NCBI RefSeq assembly: GCF_030063365.1
Contig: NZ_JASISY010000001.1
Span: forward strand, 1-64,000
Source of the DNA: Cryobacterium sp. PH29-G1
GTDB lineage: Bacteria > Actinomycetota > Actinomycetes > Actinomycetales > Microbacteriaceae
Length of the DNA stretch: 64,000 bases
Direction: 5' to 3'
The translations under genes were made by a program, and so were the position numbers. Within the stretch, counting starts at the first letter, position 1. Every line of letters begins with the position of its first letter. Positions 35,701-45,826 of this stretch are shown piece by piece. Below the pieces are notes generated by a model, which saw nothing but the letters and a program-made list of their open reading frames with translations, made no database searches and was not told where the DNA came from.

Positions 35701-36680
35701 TCGCCACGGGCCAGCTCGTCGACATCGGTGAGGCAGTCGGTATCATCGCCGCACAGTCCATCGGTGAGCCCGGCACCCAGCTGACCATGCGTACCTTCCA
35801 CACGGGTGGGTCGGCATCCGCTGACGACATCACCCAGGGTCTGCCGCGTGTTCAGGAGCTGTTCGAGGCGCGTACCCCCAAGGGTGCGTCTCCCATCGTC
35901 GACTCCGCCGGACGCATCACGATCGAGGATTCGGACAAGGGCCGCAAGGTCATCCTGACCCCCGACAGTGGCGACGAAGCGATCGCCTACCCGGTGCTCA
36001 AGCGTTCGACCCTCCTCGTTGAGGACGGCCAGCACGTTGAGCTCGGACAGCAGATCATCATCGGCGCCGTCGACCCGAAGGAAGTTCTTCGCGTCAAGGG
36101 TGTTCGCGCGGTGCAGAAGCACCTCGTCTCCGGTGTGCAGGAGGTCTACCGTTCGCAGGGTGTACCGATTCACGACAAGCACATCGAGGTCATCGTTCGC
36201 CAGATGCTTCGCAAGGTGACTGTTGTCGAACACGGCGACACCGGACTGCTCCCGGGCGAGCTCGTTGACCGGTTGAAGTACAACGACCTCAACCGCACCG
36301 CGCTCACCGAGGGCAAGAAGACGGCATCCGCTCGCCAGGAGGTCATGGGTATCACCAAGGCATCGCTGGCGACCGAGTCCTGGCTGAGCGCCGCTTCCTT
36401 CCAGGAGACCACCCGGGTTCTGACCCAGGCGGCCATGGAAGGCAAGAGCGACCCGCTGATGGGCCTCAAGGAGAACGTCATCATCGGTAAGTTGATCCCC
36501 GCCGGCACCGGCCTTCCCCGCTACCGCGACGTCACCGTCGAGGCAACGGAAGAAGCCAAGGCTGAGCGTTACCCGAACCGCATCTTCACCGAAGATGCCA
36601 CGTTCACCGAGGGTGACCTGAGCTTCGTCGACTTCGACAGCTTCTCGTCGGACGATCTGGCTCCGGGCACGTATAACTAG
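32757..36680 (+). CDS. rpoC: DNA-directed RNA polymerase subunit beta'
   Basis: A 1307-residue beta' subunit. TTG 32757 has AAGGAG 6 bases upstream, so both polymerase genes use TTG. The N-terminal zinc site is C60, C62, C75 and C78 (CSCGKY and CERCGV). The catalytic magnesium loop [16 protein letters not shown] is at about 532-547. The second zinc site is in [15 protein letters not shown], and the trigger-loop/bridge region includes [15 protein letters not shown] and [19 protein letters not shown]. It is closed by a strong terminator at 36693. Three copies of the 9-mer GCATCCGCT/AGCGGATGC lie within the gene. Confidence 0.99.
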   Translation: MLDVTTFDELRIGLATADDIRRWSHGEVKKPETINYRTLKPEKDGLFGEQIFGPSRDWECSCGKYKRVRFKGIVCERCGVEVTKSSVRRERMGHIELAAPVTHIWYFKGVPSRLGYLLDMAPKDLEKVIYFAAYMVITVDEDGRHQDMPGLENELRLELKTIESSRDQRIADRLQRLETDLAALEAEGAKSDQKKRTKDAAEKEMGQVRKSLDEQIVHLERVWEDFRTLKVGDLKPEDSVFHELQDRFGMYFEAYMGAEAIKKRLEAFDLVTESENLHLQIAEGKGQKKIRAIKRLRVVNAFIMTGNSPAGMVLDVVPVLPPELRPMVQLDGGRFATSDLNDLYRRVINRNNRLRRLLDLGAPEIIVNNEKRMLQEAVDALFDNGRRGRPVTGTGNRALKSLSDMLKGKQGRFRQNLLGKRVDYSGRSVIVVGPQLKLHQCGLPKQMALELFKPFVIKRLIDLSHAQNIKAAKRMVERSRPQVWDVLEEIIRERPVMLNRAPTLHRLGIQAFEPQLVEGKAIQLHPLVCAAFNADFDGDQMAVHLPLSVEAQAEARILMLASNNILKPSDGRPVTLPTQDMIIGLHHLTTMKEGVVGEGRAFTTVSEAILAFDQKSLDLNAKVRIRLTDKYFAEGTQPEGVELVNGQAVGTVLVTTSLGRAIFNEALPADYPYFEDVANKVTMSTIVNDLAERYVKVEVAATLDRIKDAGFYWATRSGVTVALSDILTPPNKKEIVAGYEKQAAKVQAQFEKGLTTDLERRQELIQIWTRATEDVAAAMQANFPADNTINRMVTSGARGNWLQVRNIAGMRGLVNNPKGEIIPRPIISSYREGLSVAEYFIATHGARKGLADTALRTADSGYLTRRLVDVSQDVIIREDDCGTRKGLELPIAGTDATTGALLRDEDGGLLVDFNVENAVYARSLAAPAVNTAGEVIADAGDDVGDVLIAKLIAGGVETIKVRSVLTCESAVGVCAVCYGRSLATGQLVDIGEAVGIIAAQSIGEPGTQLTMRTFHTGGSASADDITQGLPRVQELFEARTPKGASPIVDSAGRITIEDSDKGRKVILTPDSGDEAIAYPVLKRSTLLVEDGQHVELGQQIIIGAVDPKEVLRVKGVRAVQKHLVSGVQEVYRSQGVPIHDKHIEVIVRQMLRKVTVVEHGDTGLLPGELVDRLKYNDLNRTALTEGKKTASARQEVMGITKASLATESWLSAASFQETTRVLTQAAMEGKSDPLMGLKENVIIGKLIPAGTGLPRYRDVTVEATEEAKAERYPNRIFTEDATFTEGDLSFVDFDSFSSDDLAPGTYN

Positions 36681-36692
36681 CCTGTAGCTCTC

Positions 36693-36732
36693 AACGGATG
36701 GCCCCTGCTTCGGCAGGGGCCATCCGTTGTTT
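36693..36732 (+). terminator. Rho-independent terminator after rpoC
   Basis: AACGGATGGCCCCTGC (36693-36708), TTCG loop, and a perfect complement (36713-36728), followed by GTTT. A 16-bp stem with a stable UUCG tetraloop makes this a strong terminator of the rpoBC operon. Confidence 0.95.
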
Positions 36733-36787
36733 AACGGGCAGTGGATGCTGTGCGCCCGGCCCGTGACCCGCCCGGGTCCACCTTCTG

Positions 36788-36838
36788 CAACCGGGCCCAT
36801 GATCTACCATGGGCCCGGTTTCCGGGCCCGGGCCCGGG
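36788..36838 (+). repeat. 51-bp GC-rich palindromic repeat, copy 2
   Basis: It matches copy 1 at 10514-10564 at 48 of 51 bases. Here the 11-bp arms CCGGGCCCATG / CATGGGCCCGG are perfect, with loop ATCTAC. It lies within the 348-bp gene-free stretch 36681-37028 between rpoC and pilT, which otherwise holds the rpoC terminator and, presumably, the pilT promoter. Confidence 0.85.
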
Positions 36839-37028
36839 AAGAAATGGCGGGTAGGGGCTGGGGGAGTCGGGCAAATGGGGGGAGGGGACGTAGACTCGCC
36901 TTCTACTGTTGTTTGTGACTAGTACGGGGGAGACCGTGTGGCGCCCCTGAGTGACACTTCGGCCCGATTCGAACACACCCCATGACGGCGTCCCGCGCGT
37001 GGCTGCCCAGGTTGAAAGGACCCGTCTG

Positions 37029-38456
37029 ATGACCCACCCCAGTTCTGAGACCCGCGCCACGCACGGAGGAGGCAGCGCCTGGCCGCTGTCGACTCCTGCC
37101 CTCGATACTCCGCCGCACAACTCTCTGCCGCACAACTCTCTGCCGCACGACACGTCGCCGTTCGAGGGCCCGGCGCACGCCGCTGCGCCATTCGATGCTG
37201 CGCCATTCGATACTCCGTCGTCCGACGCGGCGGTGCACGATGCCGGTGCCCTCGAGCACCCGGATCAGGCCGAGCCGGCGAGGCACCATCAGCGTGTGGC
37301 ACTCGCCGACGGCCCCGATCCCGACCTCATCGCGGCCCTGCTCGAGGTGCTCCACCACGACGGATCCGACCTGCACGTCACCGTCGGCGCTCCGCCCTGC
37401 ATTCGCGTCGACGGCAATCTGCGCCCCCTCGCCAACGCCAGCACGTGGATGCGGGACAAGGTCACCTTCGCCCTGCGGAGCCTGCTCACCCCGGCGCAGC
37501 TCGAAGAGTTTGAACGCGAGCTCGAACTCGACTTTGCTTACACGGCCGGCGGGGCGCGCTTTCGGGTGAACTATTTCGTGCAGCGCAACTCCGTTGGGGG
37601 CGCCTTCCGGCTGATTCCGCGCGAGATCAAGCAACTCGCCGAGCTCGGCGTTCCCGAGACCGTCGGAAATTTCGCGACCTTGCCTCGCGGGCTTGTGCTT
37701 GTGACGGGGCCGACCGGGTCGGGCAAGTCCACCACGCTCGCGGCCCTCATTGACCTGGTCAACCGCACCCGGGCCGATCACATCGTCACCGTGGAAGATC
37801 CGATCGAGTTTCTGCACAAGCATCAAAAATCGCTCGTCAACCAGCGCGAGGTGGGCCACGATACGCACAGTTTCGCATCCGCTCTCAAGCACGTGCTGCG
37901 GCAGGACCCCGACGTGATTCTGATCGGCGAGCTGCGCGACCTTGAGACCATCTCGGTCGCACTCACCGCGGCCGAGACCGGCCACCTCGTCTTTGCGACC
38001 CTGCACACCCAGAATGCCGCCCAGACCATCGACCGCATTATTGACGTGTTTCCGCCGCACCAGCAAGAGCAGGTGCGCTCCCAGTTGGCCGCCACCCTGC
38101 AGGGCGTGGTGTGTCAGGCCCTGGTCAAGAAGGTCGGCGGGGGTCGTGCCGTGGCGCTGGAAGTGCTCGTGGCGACCCCGGCCATCGCTAACCTTATTCG
38201 TGAGGGTAAGACGTACCAGATTGCCTCGGCGATGCAGGCCGGGCGGGCGCTCGGCATGAACACGATGGACCAGAGTCTGGCCGACCTCGTAATCACGGGC
38301 GTGATCACCCGGGAAGCGGCCCAGGCTAAGGCCCAGGACGCCACGTCGCTCGAGCAGCTGCTGCGCCGAGGCCTGCCCGAAGCGGAGGGCGAGCGCGCTC
38401 GAGCCCGCTCCGAGATCGATTTTGACGACTCGTTTTCCAACCGGGAACCCTATTAA
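37029..38456 (+). CDS. pilT: Type IV pilus retraction ATPase, paralogue 1
   Basis: A 475-residue PilT-family ATPase. The first about 95 residues are low complexity (repeats PHNSL, FDAAPFDT), longer than in usual PilT proteins of about 350-420. Then comes the PilT core: SDLHVTVGAPPCIRVDGNL, FRVNYFVQRNSVGGAFRLIP, Walker A GPTGSGKST (about 227-235), the Asp box VEDPIEF, Walker B GELRDLETI and the His box ATLHTQNAAQTIDRIIDVFP. It pulls back pili by depolymerising pilin. ATG 37029 has AAAGGA about 9 bases upstream. The core is closely related at the DNA level to the second pilT at 59549. It stands before the kinase operon, apart from pilBC. Confidence 0.93.
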   Translation: MTHPSSETRATHGGGSAWPLSTPALDTPPHNSLPHNSLPHDTSPFEGPAHAAAPFDAAPFDTPSSDAAVHDAGALEHPDQAEPARHHQRVALADGPDPDLIAALLEVLHHDGSDLHVTVGAPPCIRVDGNLRPLANASTWMRDKVTFALRSLLTPAQLEEFERELELDFAYTAGGARFRVNYFVQRNSVGGAFRLIPREIKQLAELGVPETVGNFATLPRGLVLVTGPTGSGKSTTLAALIDLVNRTRADHIVTVEDPIEFLHKHQKSLVNQREVGHDTHSFASALKHVLRQDPDVILIGELRDLETISVALTAAETGHLVFATLHTQNAAQTIDRIIDVFPPHQQEQVRSQLAATLQGVVCQALVKKVGGGRAVALEVLVATPAIANLIREGKTYQIASAMQAGRALGMNTMDQSLADLVITGVITREAAQAKAQDATSLEQLLRRGLPEAEGERARARSEIDFDDSFSNREPY

Positions 38457-38487
38457 CCGCTGAAATTCGAGATGCCGTGACCCGTCG

Positions 38488-38502
38488 CCCCCATAATGGG
38501 GG
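38488..38502. promoter_or_regulatory. CCCC-N7-GGGG inverted repeat upstream of the kinase operon
   Basis: CCCCCATAATGGGGG ends 125 bp before the kinase start. A same-length dyad, CCCCGTAAAGTGGGG, ends 126 bp before pilB, and a similar one precedes pilA. It could be a common regulator site or part of a promoter. Inferred from recurrence and position. Confidence 0.45.
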
Positions 38503-38626
38503 TATCCCACGTCCGCGGGTGGGTGGCGGCCGCGAACGCTCTCGTTAAGCTTGAGGCTGAGACCAGCTGAGTCTTTGCGAGTCACAACAAAGACACATCA
38601 GGTCACGAACGCAGGTCGGGGGAGCA

Positions 38627-39772
38627 ATGGGCAGACGTCTCCCGTCAGCGCCGCCCATTTTGTCGGGCTACACCTATGTGCGCCCCCTCGGCACGGGCGG
38701 TTTCGCCGACGTCTTTCTGTTCGAACAGAACATGCCCCGCCGTTCTGTCGCCGTCAAGGTGCTGCTGCAGGACATCGTCGACGATGACGTGCTTCGCTCA
38801 TTCAATGCCGAAGCGGATGTCATGGCGCGGCTCAGCTCGCATCCGTCGATTCTCACCGTGTACAACGCGAGCATCTCGGCCGACGGTCGCCCGTACCTCG
38901 TCATGGAGTACTGCCCGGGGTCGTACTCCTCGCGCGAGCGCGCGGAGCCGATTTCCCTGGCGACCGGACTCAACGTTGCCGTGAGGATCGCCTGCGCCCT
39001 TGAGACTGCGCACCGGTCCAAGGTGCTGCATCGCGATATCAAACCCTCCAACATCCTCACCACCACCTTCGGCGGCCCCGTGCTGGGCGACTTCGGTATC
39101 GCCGCGTCCCTCGCCGGCGGTGCTCGCAACGAACTCTTCGCTATGTCGTTGCCGTGGAGCGCGCCCGAAGTCGTCGACGAGCGCACCACCGGCACGGTCG
39201 CGACCGAGGTCTGGTCGTTCGGTGCCACCCTGTACTCCCTGCTGTCCGATCGGGCCCCGTTCGAACTTCCGGCGGGTTCCTCCGGTTCCCGCGCGCAGCT
39301 GCAACAACGCATCGGTCGCGCGAAATACACCAGCATCGGGCGAGCGGATGTGCCGTCCTCGCTCGAAAATGTGCTCGCTCGCATGATGAGTCGCGACCCG
39401 GCCGCACGCCAGGTGAGCCTGCTCGAATGCGCCTACGATCTGCAGCGCGTGGAGCGCGACCTGGGCCTGCCCGTCACCGCGCTGGAGGTGGCCGACGAAG
39501 CCTGGGCATCCGCTGGAGCGCCCGTCGATTTTGACAATCAGGAGGCGCGCGGCCCCGTCATCTCCGATGTCATCCTGCCCACCCTGCGCCCCGGCGGGCG
39601 TGCTAGCGCCCGGCGCCCGGCAGCGCAGGCCCGCGACGAAGCGCTGCCCGATTCGAGCGAGGCCCGACGAGCGCGACTGTCCCCGCTCGCGCTCGGTCTG
39701 CTCCTGATGGGGGCTGTCGTGGTCGGTGGCGGCGCCACGGTAGCTGCCCTGCTGCTGGCTGGACTGATCTGA
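38627..39772 (+). CDS. Transmembrane Ser/Thr protein kinase (Pkb2-like)
   Basis: A 381-residue Hanks-type kinase. Visible motifs are the glycine loop LGTGGFADVF (21-30), lysine K44 in VAVKVL, catalytic HRD at 135-137 (HRDIKPSN), DFG at 155-157 and APE in WSAPEVVD, so it should be active. After a juxtamembrane linker (residues about 285-345), a single membrane segment near 352-378 ends the protein; there is no PASTA or other outer domain. It begins the operon with the large FN3 protein, whose ATG overlaps its stop (TGATG). By context it corresponds to Pkb2 of the bifidobacterial PFNA cluster. Likely targets are the FHA and Pro-Asp-Glu proteins downstream. Confidence 0.93.
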   Translation: MGRRLPSAPPILSGYTYVRPLGTGGFADVFLFEQNMPRRSVAVKVLLQDIVDDDVLRSFNAEADVMARLSSHPSILTVYNASISADGRPYLVMEYCPGSYSSRERAEPISLATGLNVAVRIACALETAHRSKVLHRDIKPSNILTTTFGGPVLGDFGIAASLAGGARNELFAMSLPWSAPEVVDERTTGTVATEVWSFGATLYSLLSDRAPFELPAGSSGSRAQLQQRIGRAKYTSIGRADVPSSLENVLARMMSRDPAARQVSLLECAYDLQRVERDLGLPVTALEVADEAWASAGAPVDFDNQEARGPVISDVILPTLRPGGRASARRPAAQARDEALPDSSEARRARLSPLALGLLLMGAVVVGGGATVAALLLAGLI

Positions 39773-42700
39773 TGGCCGGTATTCGCGCCCGAAGGCGCCT
39801 GCGCGTGCTCGTGAAAGCACGACGCGGCGTGATTCGCATTGCGGCGGTCGCGATCGTCGGTGCGCTGCTGGCCACTGTGGCCATCGTCGTCGATGGGTTC
39901 GATGTGAAGCAGACGCCGGTCAACGCGAGTTCAATTTGGGCGCTGCAGAGCGGCACCGGCAACCGGTATGCCCGGATCAACACAGACCTGGGCGAACTCG
40001 ACACCGTGAAGACCGTGCCGGCGCCGAGCGAACTGGTGCAGACCGATTCCACCGTGCTGCTCTACGCACAAAACAACGAAAAGGTTGTCGACGTGAGCCT
40101 CGCGGCGCCGATCGACCTCGGCGACGACGCCACCGATTACGACAGCACGCCGGACGGCACCCGAACCATCGTGTCATCGGGCTCCTGGGTGGGCTATCTC
40201 ACCAGCACGGGCACGGTGTTCGCCGGTGCCGTCGATGCCACCACCGAGCCCCGCCCGGTGAACCCGTACGCCGACGATGAGGTCGTCAGGGGTGAAACCC
40301 CCCGCGCCTACCGCTCCGATGCCATCGCCATCACGCCCGAGGGGTTGCTCTACAGCTATTCCAGCGCGGCCGGAAGCGTGCTGCGGTATTCCATCGCGAA
40401 AGACAAGATTCAGGGCGAGGACATCGTCACCGACGGCCCGGCGGAGCCCGGAAGTCAGCTGAGCGTCGTCGGCGACAGCTGGGCGCTGCTGGCCGTGGCC
40501 GGAGATGAACTGTGGCTGGCCGGCCAGAGCAGACCGGTCGAAACGAAGATGAGCGAACTGGCCGTGCTGCAACGCCCGAGCAGCAGCGCCGACGACGTGT
40601 TCATTGCCGACCAGGCCGGCCTGGTTGCCTTTGCCCTCTCCGACGGCGCCCGCACCGCGCTCGTTGGTGATTCCGAGACGGTGCTCGGGGTGCCCGCCGC
40701 GCCAACGCCCTTTCACGGTGATCGCTACGCGGCCTGGCTGCCCGCGTCCGGCGCCGGAGGCACCCTGTTCAGCGAGGATTCCGGCGAATCCACGCTCAGT
40801 TATGGCGCGGTCGCTGCGACCGGTGACGCCGCTCCGGCGTTTCGCGCCAACGAATCCCTCCTGATCCTCAACGACACGCAGAGCGGATGGGTCTGGACCG
40901 TTCCCGACGGCGCCCTCGTCACCGGCTCCCAGGACTGGACCCTGGCCGAAGTCTCGGAACCCCAGCGCCAAGACAACGTTGACGTGGCCTCCGAGGTTGT
41001 CGAACCGAAGGCTCCCGTGGCGGTGGCCGATGCCTTCGGCGTGCGCATCGACCAGTTGGTGCGGCTGCCGGTACTGCTGAACGATCACGACGCCAACGAC
41101 GACGTGCTCAGCGTGATACCCGCCTCTGTCACCGGGCTCGACCCGTCATGGGGCACCGTCACCGTCACCGACCACAACCAGACCCTCGCGGTGCAGGTAG
41201 CCCCCGGCGCCAGTGGCACGGCAACCTTCAGCTACGCCATCACCGACGGCTCGCGCACCGACGGCCTCGATTCGTCGCCGGCCACGGTCACGCTCACCGT
41301 GCACAGCGACGACGTCAATTCTGCACCGGTCTGGTGCGGCACCGACGGTTGCCTGCAGGACTGGCCGGCCCCCGAGGTGCAACCGGGAGGCAGCGTCTCC
41401 GTTCCGGTGCTGACCGGCTGGGTCGATCCCGACGGCGACCCGATCTTCGTCGCATCCGCTGTCAACACCACCGATATCGGCTCGGTCAGTGTGACGCCCG
41501 CCGGAGTGCTCGTCTACAAACATCCCAACGCCGCCGAACAAGCCGCTCAGTCGGCCCCGATTCTGGTGCGCGTCTCGGACATTCACGGTGCCGCGACCGA
41601 GAAGGTGCTCACCGTCGCGGTCACGCCGACCCCACGGCTCACGGTCGAACCGTTCGCACTGGTCGCGTCGGTGAACGAGCACCTCACGGTGAACCCGGCC
41701 GAGTACGTCTCGGGCGCTGCCGGGCTCTACCGCATCACATCGGTCACGACCCCGTCGAGTGCCGAGGGGTCAACGGTGAGCAGCACCGCGAACGGCACCG
41801 CGTTCGACTTCGCCGCAACCGTCGTCGGAAACTACACGATCAGCCTCACGATCGCCGACGACGTGAGCGAAGTCGTGTCGCTCGTGCGCATTTCGGTGGT
41901 TTCAGCGGATGCCCAAGCGCTCACGACCTCCCCGGTGACGGTTTTCGTGCGGCCCAAGGCCGACACCAGCGTTGACGTCTTCACCGCCGTCTCCAACCCG
42001 GCCGGCCGGGTGCTGCTGCTCGGCGAAGCCATTCCCGAAACCGCTGTCGGCGCATCGCTCAGCGTCGACGTTGTGGGGCAGAACATTCTGCGCGTGCGCG
42101 GCTCCACCGCTGACGAACGGCCGGGAAAGCTCGGCACGGTGCGATACACAGTGTCCGACGGCACCGAAAACCCGTTGTACACCGTGCGCGGCGAGGCCAC
42201 CGTGTATCTGCTCGAGGCTTCCGTTCCGCAGGCACCGATCGCCATGAATGACAGTGTTTCCGTGCGCGTTGGCGCCCAAATCGACATTCCGGTGCTCGAC
42301 AACGACGTCGCTCCCGACGGCAACATCGTGATGCTCAACGCCGAGTCGGTGCAGAACCGCAGCGACCTGGGCCTCGCCTTTGCGGCCGGCGGCCAACTGC
42401 GCTATCTCGCCCCCGACGAACCGGGCAGCTACGAGCTGGCCTACAGCGTCTACACCGCCGGCGCGCCCGAACTCATCGACTCGGCCGTGGTCTCGGTCGA
42501 GGTGCTGGCTGACGGTGAGAACACCGCGCCCCAGCCGCACACGCTCTACGGCCGGGTGCTCTCGGGCGAAGCGATCGAGATTCCCTTTGACAGTTTCGGT
42601 ATCGATCCCGACGGTGACACCGTGGTGCTCGACCGAGTGCTCTCCCAGCCGGCGCGCGGAACGGCATCGATCAATGCCACCGGCGATGCCATCGTCTACT

Positions 42701-45700
42701 CCAGCCCCCTCGACTTTCACGGCGCCATCGAATTTGAGTACCGGGTGCGCGACACCGTCGGCGCCACCGGTCTGGCGCTCGTGCGCATCGGCGTTCTCGA
42801 CCAGCGCTCCAACCCGAGCCCGATCACGTTCAGCGACTACGTGGAGGTGCAGGCCGGCGCTGACAACCAGGTCGTGGTTTTTCCCGCCGCCAACGACATC
42901 GAACCCGGCGGCGGCAACCTCAGCCTGAGCCTGGTCACCCCCGACGCGCCGGCCGGCACTGCCGAGTTCGATGCCCTGGCGCAGCGCATCAGCTCCGTCA
43001 CCGACGATCGCGTCGTGTTCACCGCCGGCACAGAGCCGGGCCTGCTCACCTTCGTATACTCGGTGACCAACGCCAACGAGGATGTCGGTCAGGGCCTCAT
43101 CGTGGTCAAGGTGGTGCGCGCTTCCGTTCCCGACTACCCGGTCGTGATCGACACGACCCTGGCCCTCGACGAACGCGACGCGTTCCCCACAGGCATCGAT
43201 GTGGTCACCGACAAGGTCTCGTGGAACTCCGGCGACGTCGGTGGCCTCAGCCTCACCCTGTGGGGCAGTCATCCCGGCCTTGAGGTGTCGGGCTGGAAGA
43301 TCAGCGGCGATGTCCCCGACGGCGGTCTCCTCGCTCCGTTCGCCCTGACCGGACCGAACTTTCAGGGCGTCGTCGTGACCACTTACGGGTTTCTGCGCAT
43401 TCCGTCCAAGGATGCGATCATCGTCGCGCTCAAGAAGGGCAACGTCGACCAGAAAGTGCGTGAGGATGCCTCGGTCACCTTCGACCTGAAAAGCCTCGTG
43501 TCGATTCCGGCCGGAACGACCCTGGAACTGCAGCGCACGGGCATCCGCTCTTCGGGAGAGCGCCCCAACGCCACCTGCACCTTGGGTTCGGGTACTTCGG
43601 TTACCTACACTGCCGGGTCTGACGCACCGTGGACCGACTCCTGCACGGTGCCGGCGCGCATCGAGGGACAGGAGGACTACACCCAGCTCGTGGTGCCGGT
43701 CGTGGTCGAGCCGCTCGACCCGCAGCCGGAACTGCGCCCGGCGGCCCTGACCCAGAGCCCGGGATCCGATCCCGTTCGATACGACCTCAGCCATATGGTC
43801 GACTGGCAGGGTAAGGGGGCCGTGCCGGCGCTGACCTTCGCGATCGAGTTCGCTTCGGACCAGTTCACCGTGACCCAAAACGGCCCGATTCTGTCGATCG
43901 GTGTCGCCGATAACGCCGTGGCCGGTCGCGAGGCGGCCGTCACGGTGAGCCTGTCGAGCCACCGCGAGGCCGTGCCGGCGGTGCTGGCGCTCAAGGTCGG
44001 TCCGGCACCGAGCGAACTGCCCAAGGGGGGCACCGTCGCTTCGACCTGCACACAGTCGTCGGGGTCGAGCTGCTCCATTGCGGTCGTCGGCGCCCCCGGC
44101 GAGGTCAACCTCTACCGCAACACCCCACTCACACTGGTCTCCGTCACCGCCCCCAGCACCTGTGTCGGCGTATCGTTCACGGTCGAGAATTCGCGCAACG
44201 TACGCGCCACCTGGTCGGGCGATACCGCCGGCGGAGTCTGCGAAGCGAGCTTTGTCGTGCGCGACGCACAGGGCAAGCTCAGCGCCGGCAACCGCAACGG
44301 ATCGATCACCGTTGACCTGCAGGGCTACCCGAAAGCGCCCAACGCGGTAGGGCAGATCGCCTACGGCGACCACACCGTGACCCTGTCGGTGAAGCCCGGC
44401 GGCGCCAACGCCGCCTACCCGGCCTTGACCGGGTTCGCGTTGTACCGCGGCGGTGCCAAGGTGGCAAGCTGCGACACCTCGGGCAACTGCGGCGTGATTC
44501 GAACGACCGAGAACGGTCAGAAAGAGCAGTACGAAGCGAAGGCGGTGAATTCCGTCGGCGAATCGCGCACCGCAGTGAACGTCACGGCCTGGTCATATGC
44601 CACCCCGGGAATGGGACGCTTGGCCGCCGAACCGATTTTCCAGGAGGGCACCACGAGTGCCTCGACCGGCGCGGTCACCGTGACCATCGAGAACACCGAC
44701 CGCTCGACCAGGGGCTACAGCGTAAACGGCACAGAGAAATCCGTCACGATGCCGGGGAGCGGCAGGACCGAAGTCACCCTCGCCCTCGGTGTGGGAAAGC
44801 AGACCGTCACCGTGACCCCGTTGAGCCAGTTCGAGCGGCCGGCCGGATCAGGACCGACCGACCAGACCGAATCTATCGGTGTGCAGGTCGCGGGTTCGCC
44901 CGCGATCACGAGCGGCGGTTCGCTGAGCTCGCAGAACCGGTCGATCACCGTGGCTGGCACCGGGTTCAACTCGAATTCCAGCAAACTGCCGGTGCAGGTG
45001 CTCTACGTTGCTTCGCTGACCGAGGGCGCAACCTGCACGCTCACCCCGGCGGGCTTCACGCCGGAGGGGGCATCATCGTCGACAGACCCAGCGATCGGTG
45101 GCCTCACCAAGCACACCAAATACTTCGTGTCGATCTGTTATTCCAACGGCTACGGGGTCACCACAGCCAATGCCGGTTCGATCACCACGTGGGAACAACC
45201 AGCCGCTCCGGGCAACGGTACCTACAGGTATGACATGGCGGCACCAGCCGGTGGAAAATACCTCCTCACCAAGCCCACGTCGTCGACGCGCGTGCCCAGC
45301 GACTTTACGGCTGACTTCGACAACTTCACTGAGACCACCGGCTCGAGTGTTTTCGGCGCCGACCCCGGTATTCGCGTGCGGTACTGCACGACAACCGACT
45401 CCAGCCTGTGCAGTGACTGGTCAACCGTGGCGGCGGCCAATGCCGACCGCGCCTGGCAGGTGCGATACGCGGTCGCGGGCCTCAGCAACGCCGGCTGCGT
45501 GATCGGCGGCACCCTCGCGGTCGCCGTCGATGCGACATCAGCCGGACTCGCCGAGGCCGTTGTGACCGGCGCCGACTACTACGTGCCCGACTCGCAGGGC
45601 GGTCGCACCTGGGCGCACCGCAATGGAAACACCGTTCCCGCCGGCGCGACCCAGACCAAAAACGTGCAATGGACCCTCACCTGGACCGCCCCGCAGACCA

Positions 45701-45777
45701 GCGGTTTGGACCCGGCGTCGGGCACCACAACCTCCACGGCCGTCGTCTGCAGCGCCGCCACCGCACCGACGCCCTAA
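39772..45777 (+). CDS. Giant membrane-anchored Ig-like/FN3 domain protein (2001 aa)
   Basis: A 2001-residue protein with an N-terminal membrane segment (about residues 19-42, IRIAAVAIVGALLATVAIVV) and a huge extracytoplasmic part. Residues about 50-410 look like a propeller-like or repeat region. Several Ig-like/cadherin-like modules follow, recognised by PVAVADAFGVRIDQLVRLPV-type starts and LPVLLNDHDANDD or IPVLDNDVAPDGNI motifs. A fibronectin type III-like module is near 1519-1605 (GQIAYGDHTVTLSVKPGGAN and KEQYEAKAVNSVGESR). It is the FN3 component of the PFNA-like operon. In bifidobacteria the FN3 protein has been reported to bind a host cytokine; here adhesion or envelope sensing is a guess. 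No cell-wall sorting motif is visible. Confidence 0.88.
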   Translation: MAGIRARRRLRVLVKARRGVIRIAAVAIVGALLATVAIVVDGFDVKQTPVNASSIWALQSGTGNRYARINTDLGELDTVKTVPAPSELVQTDSTVLLYAQNNEKVVDVSLAAPIDLGDDATDYDSTPDGTRTIVSSGSWVGYLTSTGTVFAGAVDATTEPRPVNPYADDEVVRGETPRAYRSDAIAITPEGLLYSYSSAAGSVLRYSIAKDKIQGEDIVTDGPAEPGSQLSVVGDSWALLAVAGDELWLAGQSRPVETKMSELAVLQRPSSSADDVFIADQAGLVAFALSDGARTALVGDSETVLGVPAAPTPFHGDRYAAWLPASGAGGTLFSEDSGESTLSYGAVAATGDAAPAFRANESLLILNDTQSGWVWTVPDGALVTGSQDWTLAEVSEPQRQDNVDVASEVVEPKAPVAVADAFGVRIDQLVRLPVLLNDHDANDDVLSVIPASVTGLDPSWGTVTVTDHNQTLAVQVAPGASGTATFSYAITDGSRTDGLDSSPATVTLTVHSDDVNSAPVWCGTDGCLQDWPAPEVQPGGSVSVPVLTGWVDPDGDPIFVASAVNTTDIGSVSVTPAGVLVYKHPNAAEQAAQSAPILVRVSDIHGAATEKVLTVAVTPTPRLTVEPFALVASVNEHLTVNPAEYVSGAAGLYRITSVTTPSSAEGSTVSSTANGTAFDFAATVVGNYTISLTIADDVSEVVSLVRISVVSADAQALTTSPVTVFVRPKADTSVDVFTAVSNPAGRVLLLGEAIPETAVGASLSVDVVGQNILRVRGSTADERPGKLGTVRYTVSDGTENPLYTVRGEATVYLLEASVPQAPIAMNDSVSVRVGAQIDIPVLDNDVAPDGNIVMLNAESVQNRSDLGLAFAAGGQLRYLAPDEPGSYELAYSVYTAGAPELIDSAVVSVEVLADGENTAPQPHTLYGRVLSGEAIEIPFDSFGIDPDGDTVVLDRVLSQPARGTASINATGDAIVYSSPLDFHGAIEFEYRVRDTVGATGLALVRIGVLDQRSNPSPITFSDYVEVQAGADNQVVVFPAANDIEPGGGNLSLSLVTPDAPAGTAEFDALAQRISSVTDDRVVFTAGTEPGLLTFVYSVTNANEDVGQGLIVVKVVRASVPDYPVVIDTTLALDERDAFPTGIDVVTDKVSWNSGDVGGLSLTLWGSHPGLEVSGWKISGDVPDGGLLAPFALTGPNFQGVVVTTYGFLRIPSKDAIIVALKKGNVDQKVREDASVTFDLKSLVSIPAGTTLELQRTGIRSSGERPNATCTLGSGTSVTYTAGSDAPWTDSCTVPARIEGQEDYTQLVVPVVVEPLDPQPELRPAALTQSPGSDPVRYDLSHMVDWQGKGAVPALTFAIEFASDQFTVTQNGPILSIGVADNAVAGREAAVTVSLSSHREAVPAVLALKVGPAPSELPKGGTVASTCTQSSGSSCSIAVVGAPGEVNLYRNTPLTLVSVTAPSTCVGVSFTVENSRNVRATWSGDTAGGVCEASFVVRDAQGKLSAGNRNGSITVDLQGYPKAPNAVGQIAYGDHTVTLSVKPGGANAAYPALTGFALYRGGAKVASCDTSGNCGVIRTTENGQKEQYEAKAVNSVGESRTAVNVTAWSYATPGMGRLAAEPIFQEGTTSASTGAVTVTIENTDRSTRGYSVNGTEKSVTMPGSGRTEVTLALGVGKQTVTVTPLSQFERPAGSGPTDQTESIGVQVAGSPAITSGGSLSSQNRSITVAGTGFNSNSSKLPVQVLYVASLTEGATCTLTPAGFTPEGASSSTDPAIGGLTKHTKYFVSICYSNGYGVTTANAGSITTWEQPAAPGNGTYRYDMAAPAGGKYLLTKPTSSTRVPSDFTADFDNFTETTGSSVFGADPGIRVRYCTTTDSSLCSDWSTVAAANADRAWQVRYAVAGLSNAGCVIGGTLAVAVDATSAGLAEAVVTGADYYVPDSQGGRTWAHRNGNTVPAGATQTKNVQWTLTWTAPQTSGLDPASGTTTSTAVVCSAATAPTP

Positions 45778-45826
45778 TTTTTCGCCCCACCGATCACACC
45801 TTCGCCAGACCGAAAGAGCCACGCAC

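Noticed and set aside
36693-36728. The rpoC terminator arms considered as degenerate 9-mer copies (AACGGATGG / CCATCCGTT)
   Set aside because: They match the 9-mer at only 7 of 9 positions, so they were not counted.
29253-36800. A 2515-codon open frame on the minus strand opposite rpoB and rpoC
   Set aside because: It is antisense to two certain genes and its composition mirrors their codon bias; high-GC codon use leaves this frame free of stops. No motif or ribosome-binding site supports it.
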